From positions 34,230,687 through 34,294,686 of the forward strand of contig NC_052511.1 in assembly GCF_014356525.2 (NCBI RefSeq): a DNA stretch of 64,000 bases, written 5' to 3'. The notes beneath the pieces are model-generated. The model saw only the letters and a program-made list of their open reading frames with translations, did not search any database and was not told where the DNA came from. The stretch is from Nilaparvata lugens (lineage: Eukaryota; Arthropoda; Insecta; Hemiptera; Delphacidae). Shown here one piece after another: positions 9,287 to 20,982 of this stretch. A program made the translations under genes and the position numbers. Position 1 is the first letter of the stretch; every line of letters starts with the position of its first letter.

Positions 9287-12200
9287 ATGAAGGTATTGTT
9301 CTGGAATATTGGAGGTTTTAATAATGTCTATAACTTTACTAAGGAAACAATCAATAGCCTGACGGAGAACGCGATCATTTGCTTTTCTGAAACATATCTT
9401 GTTAACAGCGAATTTCATAGACCGGCTTGGTTTGAGGATTATAATGTTTTCACTTCAAATGCAACTAGAATAAATGTTAGAGGAAGACCAAGCGGAGGAT
9501 TTGTTACACTTGTGAAAAAGTACTATAATGACACTACGATACTAGATGATAACAGGTATTGGCTGGTATTGAAGGTGAAATTTCGGGGCTTCTCCCTCAT
9601 CGTCGGAAATGTCTACTGGAGACCTGGTGCAAGTACTGATGCATGTGTGGACTTATTGACAGATTTTATGCGGGATATCAGATATGGCGAATCGGCTGCT
9701 GAAATAATTCTTGGAGGAGACTGGAATGCAAGAATTGGGTTGCTCAATCAGTACGTCGAAGAATTGTCAGAGGAGTCGCAGCTAAGTAGTGAAAGACAGT
9801 CGAAGGATACTACCTGTGATACTCGAGGTCGCAAACTAGTGGAAGTAATGGAGGATAATGGAATGCTGGTACTGAACGGTAGATCCATAGGTGACAGCTA
9901 TGGCGAATTTACAAACATGACATATAATGGAAGCAGCACTGTTGACATGGCATGGATAACTTTCGAGCTTGTGAACCACTTAAAAAGATTTGAAATTGCT
10001 CCCATCTTAGAGACCAGTAGTCACATGCCCATTGTAGCTACTCTAGAAACACCATGTGAGTATACTGCGCCTGATTTGCCGGTCGTCCAAATAGATAGAA
10101 CAGTTTCTCACTATGACCTATCTAGGGGAAAAATTAATCAATTCAGGGCCCTGCTAGAAGAAAATCGTGGAATTTATTTCCATTCAAATAATGTCAATGA
10201 ATTGTATGATAAACTATCCTCTTCTATCCGAGAGACTGCATTACTGTCTGGAGTTTTGATAATTGAGAAGATCTCTTCTAATGGGAATAAACATGTATTT
10301 CAAGATAAGCCCTGGTACAATCAGGAGTGCACTGAGGCAAAGAGAGAACTGCGCAGGAAATGGAGGAAATTTAGTAAGGGTCCGACTGAAGCCAATCTGT
10401 CGAATCTATTACAGGCCAAGAAAAGTTATAAAGAGGTCACAGGACTTGCAAAAAAAGTATTTCACGGGAACTTACTGAATGAATTACATAATGCAAAGGA
10501 CAGCAAATCGTTTTGGAAAGTTATTAAGAAGAATACTCGAAAATGGCCAAAGCAAAATCCAAACTGTGTGGTTAGTCTTGATTCTTGGATCCAGTACTAT
10601 AGAAATTTCTATACAGAGCCACGCTTGGAACTCGTATTATCCCCAACACCCTCAGTTCAGATTATGGATGATGAAATAAGTCTAATGGAACTACAAAGGG
10701 TCATCAATAAGAGTAAGTTGGGAAAGGCACCTGGAGCAGATGGACTAAGCTATGAATTGTTCAAGATTCTGCCTGCTGCATGGGACCATTTCATATTAAA
10801 CATGTTCAACACCATCTTCACTACAGGAGCAGTACCACAAGATTGGGGGAAGATTATAATGTTCCACTTATTCAAGAAAGGGGATCCAAGCTTGCCAGAC
10901 AACTATCGAGGAATTGCTCTAATCAATGCCATAACAAAACTGTATACTGGCATATTGGCTGAGAGGATAATGCAGTGGGCTGAATCCGAAGGTAAACTCC
11001 CAGAGGAGCAGAGTGGCTTTAGGAAAGATAGAGGATGTGTGGATAACATATTTGTGCTCAGCTCAGCACTGAACATTGCAACTCGATTGAAGAAAAGAAC
11101 TGTTTACACCATGTTTGTGGATTTCAGAAAAGCCTTTGATAGTTTGGATTATTCAAAATTGTGGCCCAAGCTCTACAACCTTGGAATATCTGCAAAGATG
11201 ATAAAGTCAATAAAGTCTCTATATGATTCTGCACACATTCAGCTAAGTGATAACAATGAATTGGGAATTGAAATTTCAAAAGGTGTCCTGCAGGGCGATT
11301 CCCTGAGTCCTTTGCTTTTCTCTCTGTTCATCGGTGACATTGTGACATTTTTTGAGAGTCAGGGTTGTAGAGGAGTGAATTTGAGTGCCAGTCAAGATCT
11401 AGTGGCTTTGCTTTATGCGGATGATCTTGTGATTTTGGACATGACTTGGGTTGGCATAATGAGAGCATCGCGTCTCCTGGAGGAATACTGTGTGCAGAAC
11501 GGTCTTGAGGTGAATGTTCTGAAGACGAAGGTAGTACCGGTCAGAAGAGGAGGTAGCGGAGTTAAGAAGAATGTTACTTACCAGAATCAGGAGATTGAGA
11601 CTTCAAGCACATACTGCTATTTGGGAACAGTCTTTTCATCATCTGGACTTTTCTGCACTAATGTACAAGAAGCAAGTAAAAAAGCAAGGGTGGCATCTGC
11701 AAAAGTTAAGGAAATCCTGACCACCACAAAGACAAGCAGATTTCGGACGGTCTTCAGGCTATATCAGTCCATTGTTGCCTCCACTCTCCTGTATGCAGCT
11801 GAAATCTGGGCTCCATCATACTGTGAGAAACTTGAATCGACTGAAAAACAGTTTTTCAAGTCTTTGTACTTCCTGAGGAAAAATTCTCCTATGCATTTTG
11901 TGCGTCTTGAGATGGGATTGGACCACATCGAGTGCAGAGTATTGAAGGGAATGTTAGCATGGTATTTAAAGGTTAAGAGAATGAGAGGTGACCGCTTGCC
12001 AAAAATATGTCTTGAAAGACTGACGGAATTAGATGCACAGCCCAACAATAAAGAAAAGTACAACTGGATGACGCAACTTAATCGGAAGCTCGACAGTGCC
12101 AATCTTGGTGAGAGTTTGATCGCACTAGAATCCAAGAGAGATATAGATGCCCTAATAACCAAATTTAAGGAGCACAAATTAAAAACGGATGTCGATAGGG

Positions 12201-12619
12201 TGATGATTTCTCACTACAATCCGCTTTATCGTTGTATTAGTGGTTTGGGTGCTGAGGAGGAGTACTTGAACTTCGGGAAAAGCATATGGAAGATGCGTCT
12301 CATCAGCCAGCTGAGACTTGCTCAGCCAAACTTTGCAAGAATTCATCACAAGGGGTACACGGCATCTTTCTCAAGTGAGGAAATCTGCTTGCTGTGCAAC
12401 CAGCGGGCTGATAACAGCTTATGTCACGCTCTCTTTGGATGTCCGACTTTTGATGACAACAGAAGAAAGTACTTGGCGGAGTATCTGCGGGGGAGCCAGG
12501 AACTTGACGAACAGTATAAAGAACTATTACACATAGAGACACCAGCCAAGATGGATAAGATTTGTTTTTACTTTTTCAGCTACATAAGATTCAGGAGATT
12601 CGTCGACGAGTTGGACTGA
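9287..12619 (+). CDS. LINE-C ORF2, endonuclease and reverse transcriptase
   Basis: The open frame extends back to about 9122, overlapping ORF1. The first in-frame ATG is at 9287, directly before VLFWNIGGF, so that start is chosen; the ATG overlapping the ORF1 stop is in another frame. The endonuclease spans about 9290-10050: CFSETYL (Glu), GGDWNARIG (Asp, Asn), SSTVDMAW and SSHMPIV (His). The RT spans about 10700-11700: GKAPGADGLSYELF, NYRGIALINAITKLY, EEQSGFRKDRGC, FVDFRKAFDS (catalytic Asp, near 11120), GVLQGDSLSPLLF and YADD at 11414-11425. A C-terminal CLLC...H...C knuckle lies near 12387-12450. The protein would nick target DNA and copy the element RNA at the nick. There is no internal stop or shift, and its length suits a complete ORF2. 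Confidence 0.88.
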   Translation: MKVLFWNIGGFNNVYNFTKETINSLTENAIICFSETYLVNSEFHRPAWFEDYNVFTSNATRINVRGRPSGGFVTLVKKYYNDTTILDDNRYWLVLKVKFRGFSLIVGNVYWRPGASTDACVDLLTDFMRDIRYGESAAEIILGGDWNARIGLLNQYVEELSEESQLSSERQSKDTTCDTRGRKLVEVMEDNGMLVLNGRSIGDSYGEFTNMTYNGSSTVDMAWITFELVNHLKRFEIAPILETSSHMPIVATLETPCEYTAPDLPVVQIDRTVSHYDLSRGKINQFRALLEENRGIYFHSNNVNELYDKLSSSIRETALLSGVLIIEKISSNGNKHVFQDKPWYNQECTEAKRELRRKWRKFSKGPTEANLSNLLQAKKSYKEVTGLAKKVFHGNLLNELHNAKDSKSFWKVIKKNTRKWPKQNPNCVVSLDSWIQYYRNFYTEPRLELVLSPTPSVQIMDDEISLMELQRVINKSKLGKAPGADGLSYELFKILPAAWDHFILNMFNTIFTTGAVPQDWGKIIMFHLFKKGDPSLPDNYRGIALINAITKLYTGILAERIMQWAESEGKLPEEQSGFRKDRGCVDNIFVLSSALNIATRLKKRTVYTMFVDFRKAFDSLDYSKLWPKLYNLGISAKMIKSIKSLYDSAHIQLSDNNELGIEISKGVLQGDSLSPLLFSLFIGDIVTFFESQGCRGVNLSASQDLVALLYADDLVILDMTWVGIMRASRLLEEYCVQNGLEVNVLKTKVVPVRRGGSGVKKNVTYQNQEIETSSTYCYLGTVFSSSGLFCTNVQEASKKARVASAKVKEILTTTKTSRFRTVFRLYQSIVASTLLYAAEIWAPSYCEKLESTEKQFFKSLYFLRKNSPMHFVRLEMGLDHIECRVLKGMLAWYLKVKRMRGDRLPKICLERLTELDAQPNNKEKYNWMTQLNRKLDSANLGESLIALESKRDIDALITKFKEHKLKTDVDRVMISHYNPLYRCISGLGAEEEYLNFGKSIWKMRLISQLRLAQPNFARIHHKGYTASFSSEEICLLCNQRADNSLCHALFGCPTFDDNRRKYLAEYLRGSQELDEQYKELLHIETPAKMDKICFYFFSYIRFRRFVDELD

Positions 12620-12763
12620 TATCTGATCTGTTTTTTTGTGGCAAGACTGATTAAGGACAAATATGTTTTCAGTTTTCCTATTTTCAAATGATATTTTGTA
12701 TTTTATATAATATGTAAACAAACTCAACTCCATTTGTATGTTTAAAAAAACGAAAGCAAATAA

Positions 12764-12787
12764 AATATTCTATTCTATTCTATTCTA
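12764..12787 (+). repeat. Pentanucleotide tail of LINE-C, (TATTC)n
   Basis: Four to five TATTC units follow AATAAAATAT at the 3' end. Short tandem tails instead of poly(A) are typical of CR1/L2-related non-LTR elements. The tail marks the 3' boundary of LINE-C. Confidence 0.85.
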
Positions 12788-14019
12788 GATCCAGATAATG
12801 TATAAGTTTCTATCAGTACTAATGATATATTTACAGGAATAAATTACAGTTAGGAACTCTTAAACAGCACTGAGTTCACAAATAATCAAACATTAATTAC
12901 ACTTATTTAACATTTAAAATAGGACTGGTTTGAAGCTTTAAAAATGATTGAAAAGAGACCCTATCTCCCTATGCTGCTGTATTGGTCGAGTTCACAAACC
13001 AGAGAGAAAACGTTCTCTAAAAAATTCTCATTTTTTCCTCTAATAATTTGTAAGCCTTCTTCTGATTGGCTTTCTAGTCTTAGTGAAACGTGATGTAATT
13101 GGTTACTTAAGATTCAGGGTTTCTCCAACTTTTGTTATACAAGAAATAAATAAAATTTCATATACAACTAACTTATATAATAGCCTGTGAGCATTCCAAT
13201 AAATAAATCTCAATATATGATACTACAATGCGGTATACATTTAATTTTTTATGTGAGCTTTGTATACTCTTGGTTTTTCATACTTTTTTAGATTTCAATA
13301 AATATTCGAATAACATAATAATCGTTGTTTTCTCATTACATAGACCTTCTTTAATATCTAATATTTACAATTTCCTGAGTAAAATATAATTTAATTCATA
13401 ATGGTCGAGTGAGCAATCAGCTGATACATTCCATATCAATTCAATAAATTGTCGACTGATCTAAGATTGATTGACGTATTGAATCAAAACAAAGGATTCT
13501 AACCTCAAATTGTACAAGCAATCCTTTCTTCTTATAATCAGCCAATGATAAACAAAGCCGCTTTATAATTTTATTTCTGCCAAAGAATTCTCATTAATGC
13601 ATGATTATAAATTTGCATGGTTCTCTTATTGCTTTATAGATAATATGACTACTTCTTATCATAAATAAGATTCGATTTTATTTGAATGATATATTTGAAT
13701 GATACCTTGACTAGGCCATCTATTCTTTCAGTTTCACAATTCTGTTAAAGATTAGTTGGTTTCTTCAAAGCTATTTTATGGTGACAAGACACAATGTCAT
13801 ACAATTCGCCCTCTGATTTCTGATACAAAACGATAATTTGGGAATATAGTATAGTTTTTTATGATCCTAGTGGTTTTGGATCAGGACTAACTTGTATGAT
13901 AAGTTACAAAGCCTGTTAATAAAATTAGTGCGAAATGTGTCTTCCAAGAGAAATTCAACAATATGCATAATAACAAATAAATTCAATTCAAATATATATG
14001 CCATACATCGGCTATCCTT
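12788..14019. other. AT-rich spacer
   Basis: No ORF of note, no RNA gene and no recognisable repeat boundary. Stops are dense in all frames. Nothing can be assigned. Confidence 0.5.
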
Positions 14020-14475
14020 TGAAACCCTTAGAGACAAAATATCTCAAATTCCGTTCTTAGTGCACGTCTAGCATCTTTGAAGAATATTTGTGCAATTTTT
14101 CAAGTCTATGGGACAATTATTAGTTTGAGCTGTAGTGTGATTTTACATCAAAATTTTCGAAAAATGCCCTCTCCTGAACCCCCCTGTGCTCCTGATCGCA
14201 AAATCCTGATCGCAATTTTTCTGCATAGATCTAATTTTTTTCGTAGCTGAACAAAAAAGTTCCTCATGATTTTGCTGTGAAATGAGCGGTTAAAAAGTAC
14301 AAAATTTTGGGGGGCCCAGCTCCCTCAGGGGGGCAAATTTCTAAAAATCCTTTCTTAGTGGATGTTTTGAGGCTACCATAAACAATTGTGCAAAATTTCA
14401 AGTTTTTAGGCTCAGTAGTTTGGGCTGTGGTGTGATTTCAGTCTGTCGGGGCTTAGCCTTTTATAGATATAGAGA
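14020..14475. repeat. Diverged two-module repeat
   Basis: A module at about 14054-14150 (TTCTTAGTG..., then TTTCAAGT and AGTTTGAGCTGTAGTGTGAT) recurs in diverged form at about 14353-14440 (TTCTTAGTG..., TTTCAAGT, AGTTTGGGCTGTGGTGTGAT). Between them lie G/C-run segments (GGGGGGCCCAGCTCCCT). It resembles an old non-coding repeat with internal duplication. Class unknown. Confidence 0.45.
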
Positions 14476-14539
14476 TGACTAAGCTCAGTGCAGAACAATA
14501 CACCTGCAGTCTTGATAATTATTTCTTCGACACACTTTA

Positions 14540-14880
14540 TCATTTTTGTCGAGCTTGCAGCTATGCGCTGCGCAGCCGGTGTGAGATTTGGATGGCCGTA
14601 ATTGCCAGCGAAATGTGGCAGCTTATGAACGAAATTCATAATGGAAAAGCATCTTCTAGCCGTCTGCAGAAGAAGACTAATTTATGGATAAACTTTCCTG
14701 GGGGTTTTTATGCGCAAACTGCTTCTCCTTAAATTCCAGCAGCAACCGCTGTTCCTTGATCATGATTCCAGGAGAAAACGCCATAATGGATTACGCGCAT
14801 AGCCCGTCTTCTTCTATAAAAGGTTGTCTGTCTCCCTCTCTTCGGCCGAGAACACACAGGCCGAGAACAGCTAGCTAAAT
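14540..14880 (+). promoter_or_regulatory. GC-richer block with TATA-like box (candidate promoter)
   Basis: This block is clearly richer in G+C than its surroundings. It contains TATAAAAG at 14815-14822, followed by a pyrimidine-rich stretch and a repeated GGCCGAGAACA-type word. A core promoter is possible, but no coding exon follows that can be recognised. It could equally be part of an old transposable element. Confidence 0.25.
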
Positions 14881-15299
14881 AATTTACTTTTCGGTACGTC
14901 GCAATTAAAATGCGGAATTTACGTTCTCTAACGCTCCAATGCTGATCTTATTACATTTTTATGGCAATTAGCCTACTTTCTTCCACTAGAAGGCGCTTGA
15001 AATTTGCACAAATTAATGACTAGCCAACATTTTAAATTAAACTCCCCAATTTCTAAACCGATTAAAAAATATTCAGTCCACTAGTATTTGCAGACTGTTC
15101 CAAATTAGTGTTTGTTACTGGATCTTGATTTCAGCAAAAATAATTAATTAATCTCTGTTAAACAGAGTGTTTAGAGATTTGCATAAGCGATGCAGCTAAG
15201 ATTTGTTTTGATTGATATATTTTCTAATTGAATAATTCAATTCGAAGATAATTATTATCATTGATATTACAATTACAATAATTACTATTGTAAACATCC

Positions 15300-15715
15300 A
15301 TTCACGAACGTGGCTAGGAAGGCATCATACCAACGAAACTTCAATCATCTAGCACCAAAACTCCACAATTTACTTCCTGTACACATCAAGATAATAGAGA
15401 ACTCAAGAAAATTTAGTTATGCGCCGTTAAAAACTGGATCACAACAACTGGAAGACATGATATAGGAAACATAATTTCGAATGTGAATTCACTCACTCAA
15501 TGTATTTGCACCCCCATTTATGTATTAATGTATTTCTACTACTCCTGCTCTAGAACATGGGTTTCCCATAGTTGAGTAGGTTAATTACAGAAAAAAATGA
15601 AAATTATTTATATTTGTAGTAAATTTCATATACTTTATTTTCGAATATTATGAATATTTCATCGATTAGATTCCTTATCTGTATAGTAATGGAAATAAAA
15701 TTCATTATTATTATC
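15300..15715 (+). pseudogene. LINE 3'-end remnant (RT C-terminus and 3' UTR)
   Basis: From about 15309 the reading ARKASYQRNFNHLAPKLHN, then NLLPVHIKIIEN, matches the end of Jockey-type ORF2, where a 'FNxLPxxI' block precedes the stop. The reading is short and ends near 15470. AT-rich sequence with AATAAAA and a repeated ATT/ATC run at about 15698-15715 looks like the element tail. Only the last few hundred bases are left, as expected for a 5'-truncated insertion. Confidence 0.5.
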
Positions 15716-18700
15716 ATCAATCTATCTATCCAGTCTTGTTTCATTTGCCCGTGACCCTGTTATCCGTCTAATATTTTATCCATCCACTTAATAATAATTT
15801 AATAATTAATTTTGAAGAATCGTTTCCATTTTCAAGGATAATGATAGTCTTCTCCTTCGTGTCATTGATTTTTACATTTCTGATGATAATCGATTTCGAG
15901 GATTTTCTTTTATCTTCCATGATTACAATAAAATGAATGAGTCACGATTGTAATATAGTCCAACGGCCTTTGATTTTGTATCGACATTTTTTCTTCGTTT
16001 GTATCCAGCATATTCTCCAAATAAGCCTCAAGTGGTGAATAGAAGCCGAAGAGCAGATTTATATTTATCTGAACAAACCGATTTTGACTAAAGTCCTCCT
16101 AGAGTAGGAAAGCTTTGTGAAGATTGGCTGCGTTCTGTCTTTTCTCTCTTTCTCTTGGCGGCCACAAGGACTCCTTCAACTTTGCTATGATAGATTTCCA
16201 AGTTTCCAGGTCAATGGAGTCCGGATTGCGGCTGTCGACGAAAACGAATAAACAATCTGCTATGATCTTTAGGGTTCAATATCGTCGACATTCAACAAGA
16301 CTTTTCAACAAAGCTAATAGAAACAAGAACAATATCGAGATTCAGTTGCGCTCGTCTCTCGGCTTATCCCTATCTCCTTCAACCAATAGGAGGATTGGGA
16401 ATATGGAATGGAACCTTTGATTCCTCTCTCAGCTCTCTTGTGCTTCTGTCACCAATCCAAAGTTTAGCCGCATTCAAACGATATTTGTGTTTGATCTGCA
16501 AGCATTCTGTTTGAAATTGAAAAGTTAAGTATCGGTTCAGATATTGAATAATATTTTCTGGAAGAGTTTTCCGGGGAGATTAGTATTGTCATCCATGGAA
16601 TTAAGGGGCTTTTGTCATTGGTGATTATAACCTGGAATGTCAATATGAATAATATCATTGTACAGGATCTGGTCGATGTTTGTTCCACTTATATTATATT
16701 ATCATATTTAGCCTATATTTTCGATATATTGTACCCTTCTTTGATGACAGACCGTTTCACTGGAGGCTTCCATGAAGTAAATAGAACTCAATAATGTACT
16801 TTTTGAATAGTGATAGTGTCCTATTTGTGAGAATAAAAGCTCTCAGCCAGAGCAGTAGGCCTACTGTAGATGTACTCGAGCAAAAAGCTTCATTTTTCTT
16901 CAATGATTGTATATAGGCGGAGCTTGAGGAAAGTGATTATTTTTTCGTAAAATGGAATGAAACTGCGATTGCCAAAAATACAATGATTATTACAATATTT
17001 GAATGAATTGCACAAATGCTTACAAATAATGTTCATATTATTCAACTTTTTCATGACACGAATAAAAAGGTACAAAAAGCAATTAATTTTTTGGCACTGT
17101 CAACATAAAAAACTTGTGTTGTCATGTTGAATTGTTGTGTTATTTTTCATTAGCATGTGTATTGATTTCATACTTGATTCATATTATTTCGTCCCTGCTA
17201 TTAGAATTTGCAAATCCGAGTTCCATTGTGTTCGATATTATGATGGTAGGAGAAGTGAACTTTCTAGTCATAAACAGGTACTAGTTCTTGGAAGACCAAA
17301 CTAATTAAATCTTAATTAGTTCTCGGATGAAATGAAATTTAATCTTCTAATAGTTCTTTGGATCGCGAATGAGGACTTTCTAAAAGGTATGAAAACTGAC
17401 TCCCAAACCACTTGGAAACCCAACTATAATCCACTTCCCTTCAAGCCTCTAATTCAAAAACGCTGCTAATCTGTCAGCTCCAATATGTTGTTTTCCATTT
17501 TCGCCAGCCTTTGTTATCCAACTAATCACAAAGGTTAGCTGCTTGTTTGAAGAGGGGGCGTTGGAGGCGGCATTGAGTCTGAGTCAGCCGGGAGCGGTGA
17601 TTCATTTGAATAAGAATGAGAACGGCCACCGGCAAAAAGTTTAAACGTATAATTAGCATAAGAAAGGTCGACAGTACTCTTCAAGGGAAAGTAGTAGCAG
17701 CTTGACGAGGCGGGGTGGCAAAGCAATCTTTACAAGAAAACTTTTCCAACACTTCTGTCAGAAAGCTGAACCCCGTTTTAGGGACCTTCTTTTCAACCAG
17801 AGATGACGATGAGAGCTACCTCTCTTAACTAGCTAAGAACATCGTATTTTGTTTTCTGCACCGTCTTTCTGTCCTTTCTCCCACCTTTCCCAACCCCCGA
17901 AAGAATGAAACAAAAGAGACGAAAAATTAAAGCTGAGCGTGCTAGGAAACGGTTCTATTTATTATTCATTTCGAACTCCGCTACAGGTGACTAAACATTT
18001 TTGGAGTGGAAAGTTTTCTTTTAGTTTCTGAATTTACTCCGGTTCTTCATCCTCAATATTCGTTCTCTTTCTTGCTTTTGGCTGCATATTCGGTATGACC
18101 CCGACATAATATCTTGGCTGTTTCGATTTTTCAACTTGCCACACAGCTGCTTGTCACGGCAGTCAAAAATGTAGATGAGCGAGCAGAAAGCAGCCAGAAA
18201 GCAGCCAGAAGGAAGCCGCTGCTGATGTTCTATTAAAACGCGACTTTATTTCCTGGCATAATTTTCGCTTCAAGTCAAGATTGTGCTTGGACTCAAAACT
18301 GTTCCACTCTAATTGAATGGGGAGGCGAACTTGTATTGCATTCACTTGAAGACTTCTGGTCTGAGTCTTCAATTGTTTGAAATGATATTCGTTAAAAATA
18401 CGAGTTGATTCTGATTATTTGACCTCGGCGTGGATTGTATTCGCTGGAATACTTCTGGTCTAAGCCTTCAATAGTTTTACATGATTTATTTTTAATACGT
18501 TATACAATTATATTTCTTTGTGGATTTGATTGGAAAATTTGTATTGAGATATACCCTTGCATGTTACAAGAAAACGTTTGTCTGTTTAGATTAGGGAAAT
18601 GTCTTGAACTGAGGGAATAGTGTGACAATTCAACCGTTCAAATAGACGAGGTATAAGTTAAATGAACTAATGTGAAACTCTCAATATTTATGAATTTGAT

Positions 18701-20610
18701 TCACCACCAGAGAGTATAGAATGTGACAATAATGGATTCTTTTCTTATTAACACTTCATGGCTGAAGGGTGTGAGCGATGCATTTCAAGGTCGTGAAGTA
18801 ATATTCAGAGATGGTAAGAATTCAATTTCGTTTCGACAGTAACTTTTCTCTCTTGAGCAGCCGTCTCTCGCGAACCGTATTAAATTGAGATTTTCGATGA
18901 GTGCTTCCTGACAATCACGTACATCGTACAAGGCTTTGAACTCGTTACTTTTGTTTCTTTTCAATTAGGTTCAGTTCGCTTTCGAGAAAAATTCATCTCG
19001 TTCCAGTACTCACAATCGGCTTGAAATTGAATTCCGATGCACTCTCGACTTGAATGGCAGGGTGCTCTTGGAGGCGAAGAGAAGATTAAACACGAAGCTT
19101 CAATAATTGTTTTCTTTCCTTACACAGTCATTACATATATGCTAATGTGTGAGTGTTACATCAGTTAATATGGTGCTCATATATCATTTGCCATTGTTAG
19201 TTCATGCGAGTATGAATTTTCCTAGCTATAATAGGTGGGTTCTACTGGAAAATTCTAATTAAGTCAGAATCAGGAATGGTATAATTTCGAATGAGCTAGT
19301 CACTGAATGTTTGAGCTAGTGAATGTCATTGAATGTACACTCAACTTAGTGTGAATTTTCATTCATTGACTAGAAATTCATTTTGGATTACAGTGATGCA
19401 TGGAGTGTATGTTCGTGTTATCAGTGAGAAATAACTGAGATAGAATTTACTAGCATATATATTTTTAATTTATCAAACTTCATGTAGAACTTCTGCTAAT
19501 TTCACAACCGCTTCCTTAATACTCCCTCACTAAAGTACTCCCTGCCTGCTAAAGATGGGGCCTAGCGCCCTGAAACGCACCTAGACTTGAGAAGTAAGTT
19601 GAAACTAATATTGTAAAAGTAGGGAAAAGTGCTTAATGAAGCCGAATAATCACTAATGGTTCAAGTTAGGATGGAAACCTTGAATGAGAATGCAAAATTT
19701 CTATATCACTCTATTTTCAAGGAACAATCATATTAGTGAATATGTTGTAAACTCGGTATGTGCCAACATCTATTCAATCACCCTCGATCAATAACCACCC
19801 TTCAGTAGCCTATTGTAGGATTCTGATGTCCATATTAATTTCAATTTCAATATTCCGATAACAACCTCCACTTTCAATTCGAGAGTATTGATTCCAACCC
19901 TCTTCCCCTCTCCATGATACGACTCAAAATAGGAAACTAATAACAATCATGATTGTTTTTCCAGTAAGCTCGTACAAACAATCATATTGAAAGAGAAATT
20001 TGAATTCTCTCAATCGAAATAACAAACTGATATTGTTGTAGAGCTCCAACTCCAGTGAATCAGTAATAATTGCAAAATGCAATACTCGTGGAAAACTGCA
20101 ATCGCTCTAATTGGATGCATATTTTATCACAGGTCACATATTTCCTATTGCTCTATCGCATTTATTGATCGAATCACATTGAAAAATTGAATATTTTCTC
20201 TGTACTAGCAAATTAATATTCTTTCTAGAGTGAGTGACTTCCGCTCAGAATGATAAATTAAACTGAATTCTAAAATCAACCAATACTGACTTGATTTCTC
20301 TGGAGCTTTTCTAATTGATGCTTCTGACTCTTGAAGCAAGTCGCTATCAATAATATTGTTGGAATCTCTGATCGTTACTAATCTTTGATCAAGGTATTCT
20401 TCCAAAGTTAGTTTATTGATGAAAGTGGAACACATTAATATATGAAATGATTGTACATTCAGAAATGATAATGATTACAGACAATTTCTTGAAATTTCTA
20501 TAACTAGAACTAGTAGGGGTAGAGGTACGAATACAACTAGACCTTGTAACATAACCAGAGAAGCTTTTCGAACAGAATCGATTGTTGACCAAGCGAAGTG
20601 AGGTCTATAG
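15716..20610. other. Long spacer with no supported gene
   Basis: Nearly 4.9 kb without a recognisable coding region. Short open stretches (16124-16420, 18435-18620) show no domain or motif. A GC-richer stretch lies at about 17530-18220, with a small AGCAGCCAGAA duplication near 18188. A 60-bp phrase around ACTTCTGGTCT occurs at 18331-18395 and, diverged, at 18434-18490. Intronic or regulatory host DNA is possible; nothing here proves it. Confidence 0.4.
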
Positions 20611-20773
20611 GTGCGTACAGATTTACGAGCCGCGAACATGTGCAATTCACTTTCAATCAGCTGATGCCAAGCTTTTTATAGCTGTATCTTACCGTTTCTG
20701 TAAAAATACTGAGATATAATCAGTTGATTGAAAGTGAATTGCTCATGTTCGCGGCGCGTTTATCTGTAGGCAC
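20611..20773. mobile_element. 163-bp MITE with about 55-bp terminal inverted repeats
   Basis: The left arm starts GTGCGTACAGATTTACGAG and continues through CCGCGAACATG and CAATTCACTTTCAATC. The right arm is its reverse complement with a few mismatches, ending CTGTAGGCAC at 20773. The central loop is about 50 bases. There is no coding content. Target duplications are not evident, so the superfamily is unassigned. Confidence 0.75.
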
Positions 20774-20817
20774 ATTAAGATTCAAGTCGACGGAGTGGCA
20801 TTCCTCTTAATTTTTAA

Positions 20818-20975
20818 ATGTTTATATGTTTATATGTTGGGCATTTACGGCGAAAAGCGGTAATAGATTTTCATGAAATTTGACAGGTATGTTCCTCTCT
20901 AAATTGCGCGTCGACGTATATACAAGGTTTTTGGAAATTTTGCATTTCGAGAATATTATAAAAGGACATATTATT
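20818..20975. repeat. Repeat fragment abutting LINE-D
   Basis: It opens with ATGTTTATATGTTTATATG and contains GCGGTAATAGATTTTCATG, a phrase style seen in several non-coding repeats of this window (compare 45900-45990). The 5' end of LINE-D starts at or just after 20976. Boundaries and class are uncertain. Confidence 0.35.
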
Positions 20976-20982
20976 ATATTGA

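Larger units (their letters stand above)
8268..12787 (+). mobile_element. LINE-C: two-ORF non-LTR element, apparently intact
   Basis: It carries a leader, ORF1 (8407-9207), ORF2 (through 12619), a 3' UTR and a TATTC pentamer tail. Both ORFs are uninterrupted, unlike the other LINEs here, so this is the youngest copy in the window. The 5' boundary is uncertain: TCAGT at about 8270 resembles an arthropod initiator, which many LINE internal promoters use. No convincing target-site duplication was found. ORF2 has an APE endonuclease, an RT with YADD and a zinc knuckle, without a visible RNase H. The clade is not firmly assigned (L2/CR1/Vingi-like range). Confidence 0.8.

Noticed and set aside
16124..16420. 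98-codon open frame in spacer
   Set aside because: No ATG at its start, no domain, and low-complexity Ser/Leu/Arg composition.
18732..18813. Possible small coding exon ending in GTAAG
   Set aside because: Only 27 codons, no homology and no acceptor partner; the frame is short enough to be chance.
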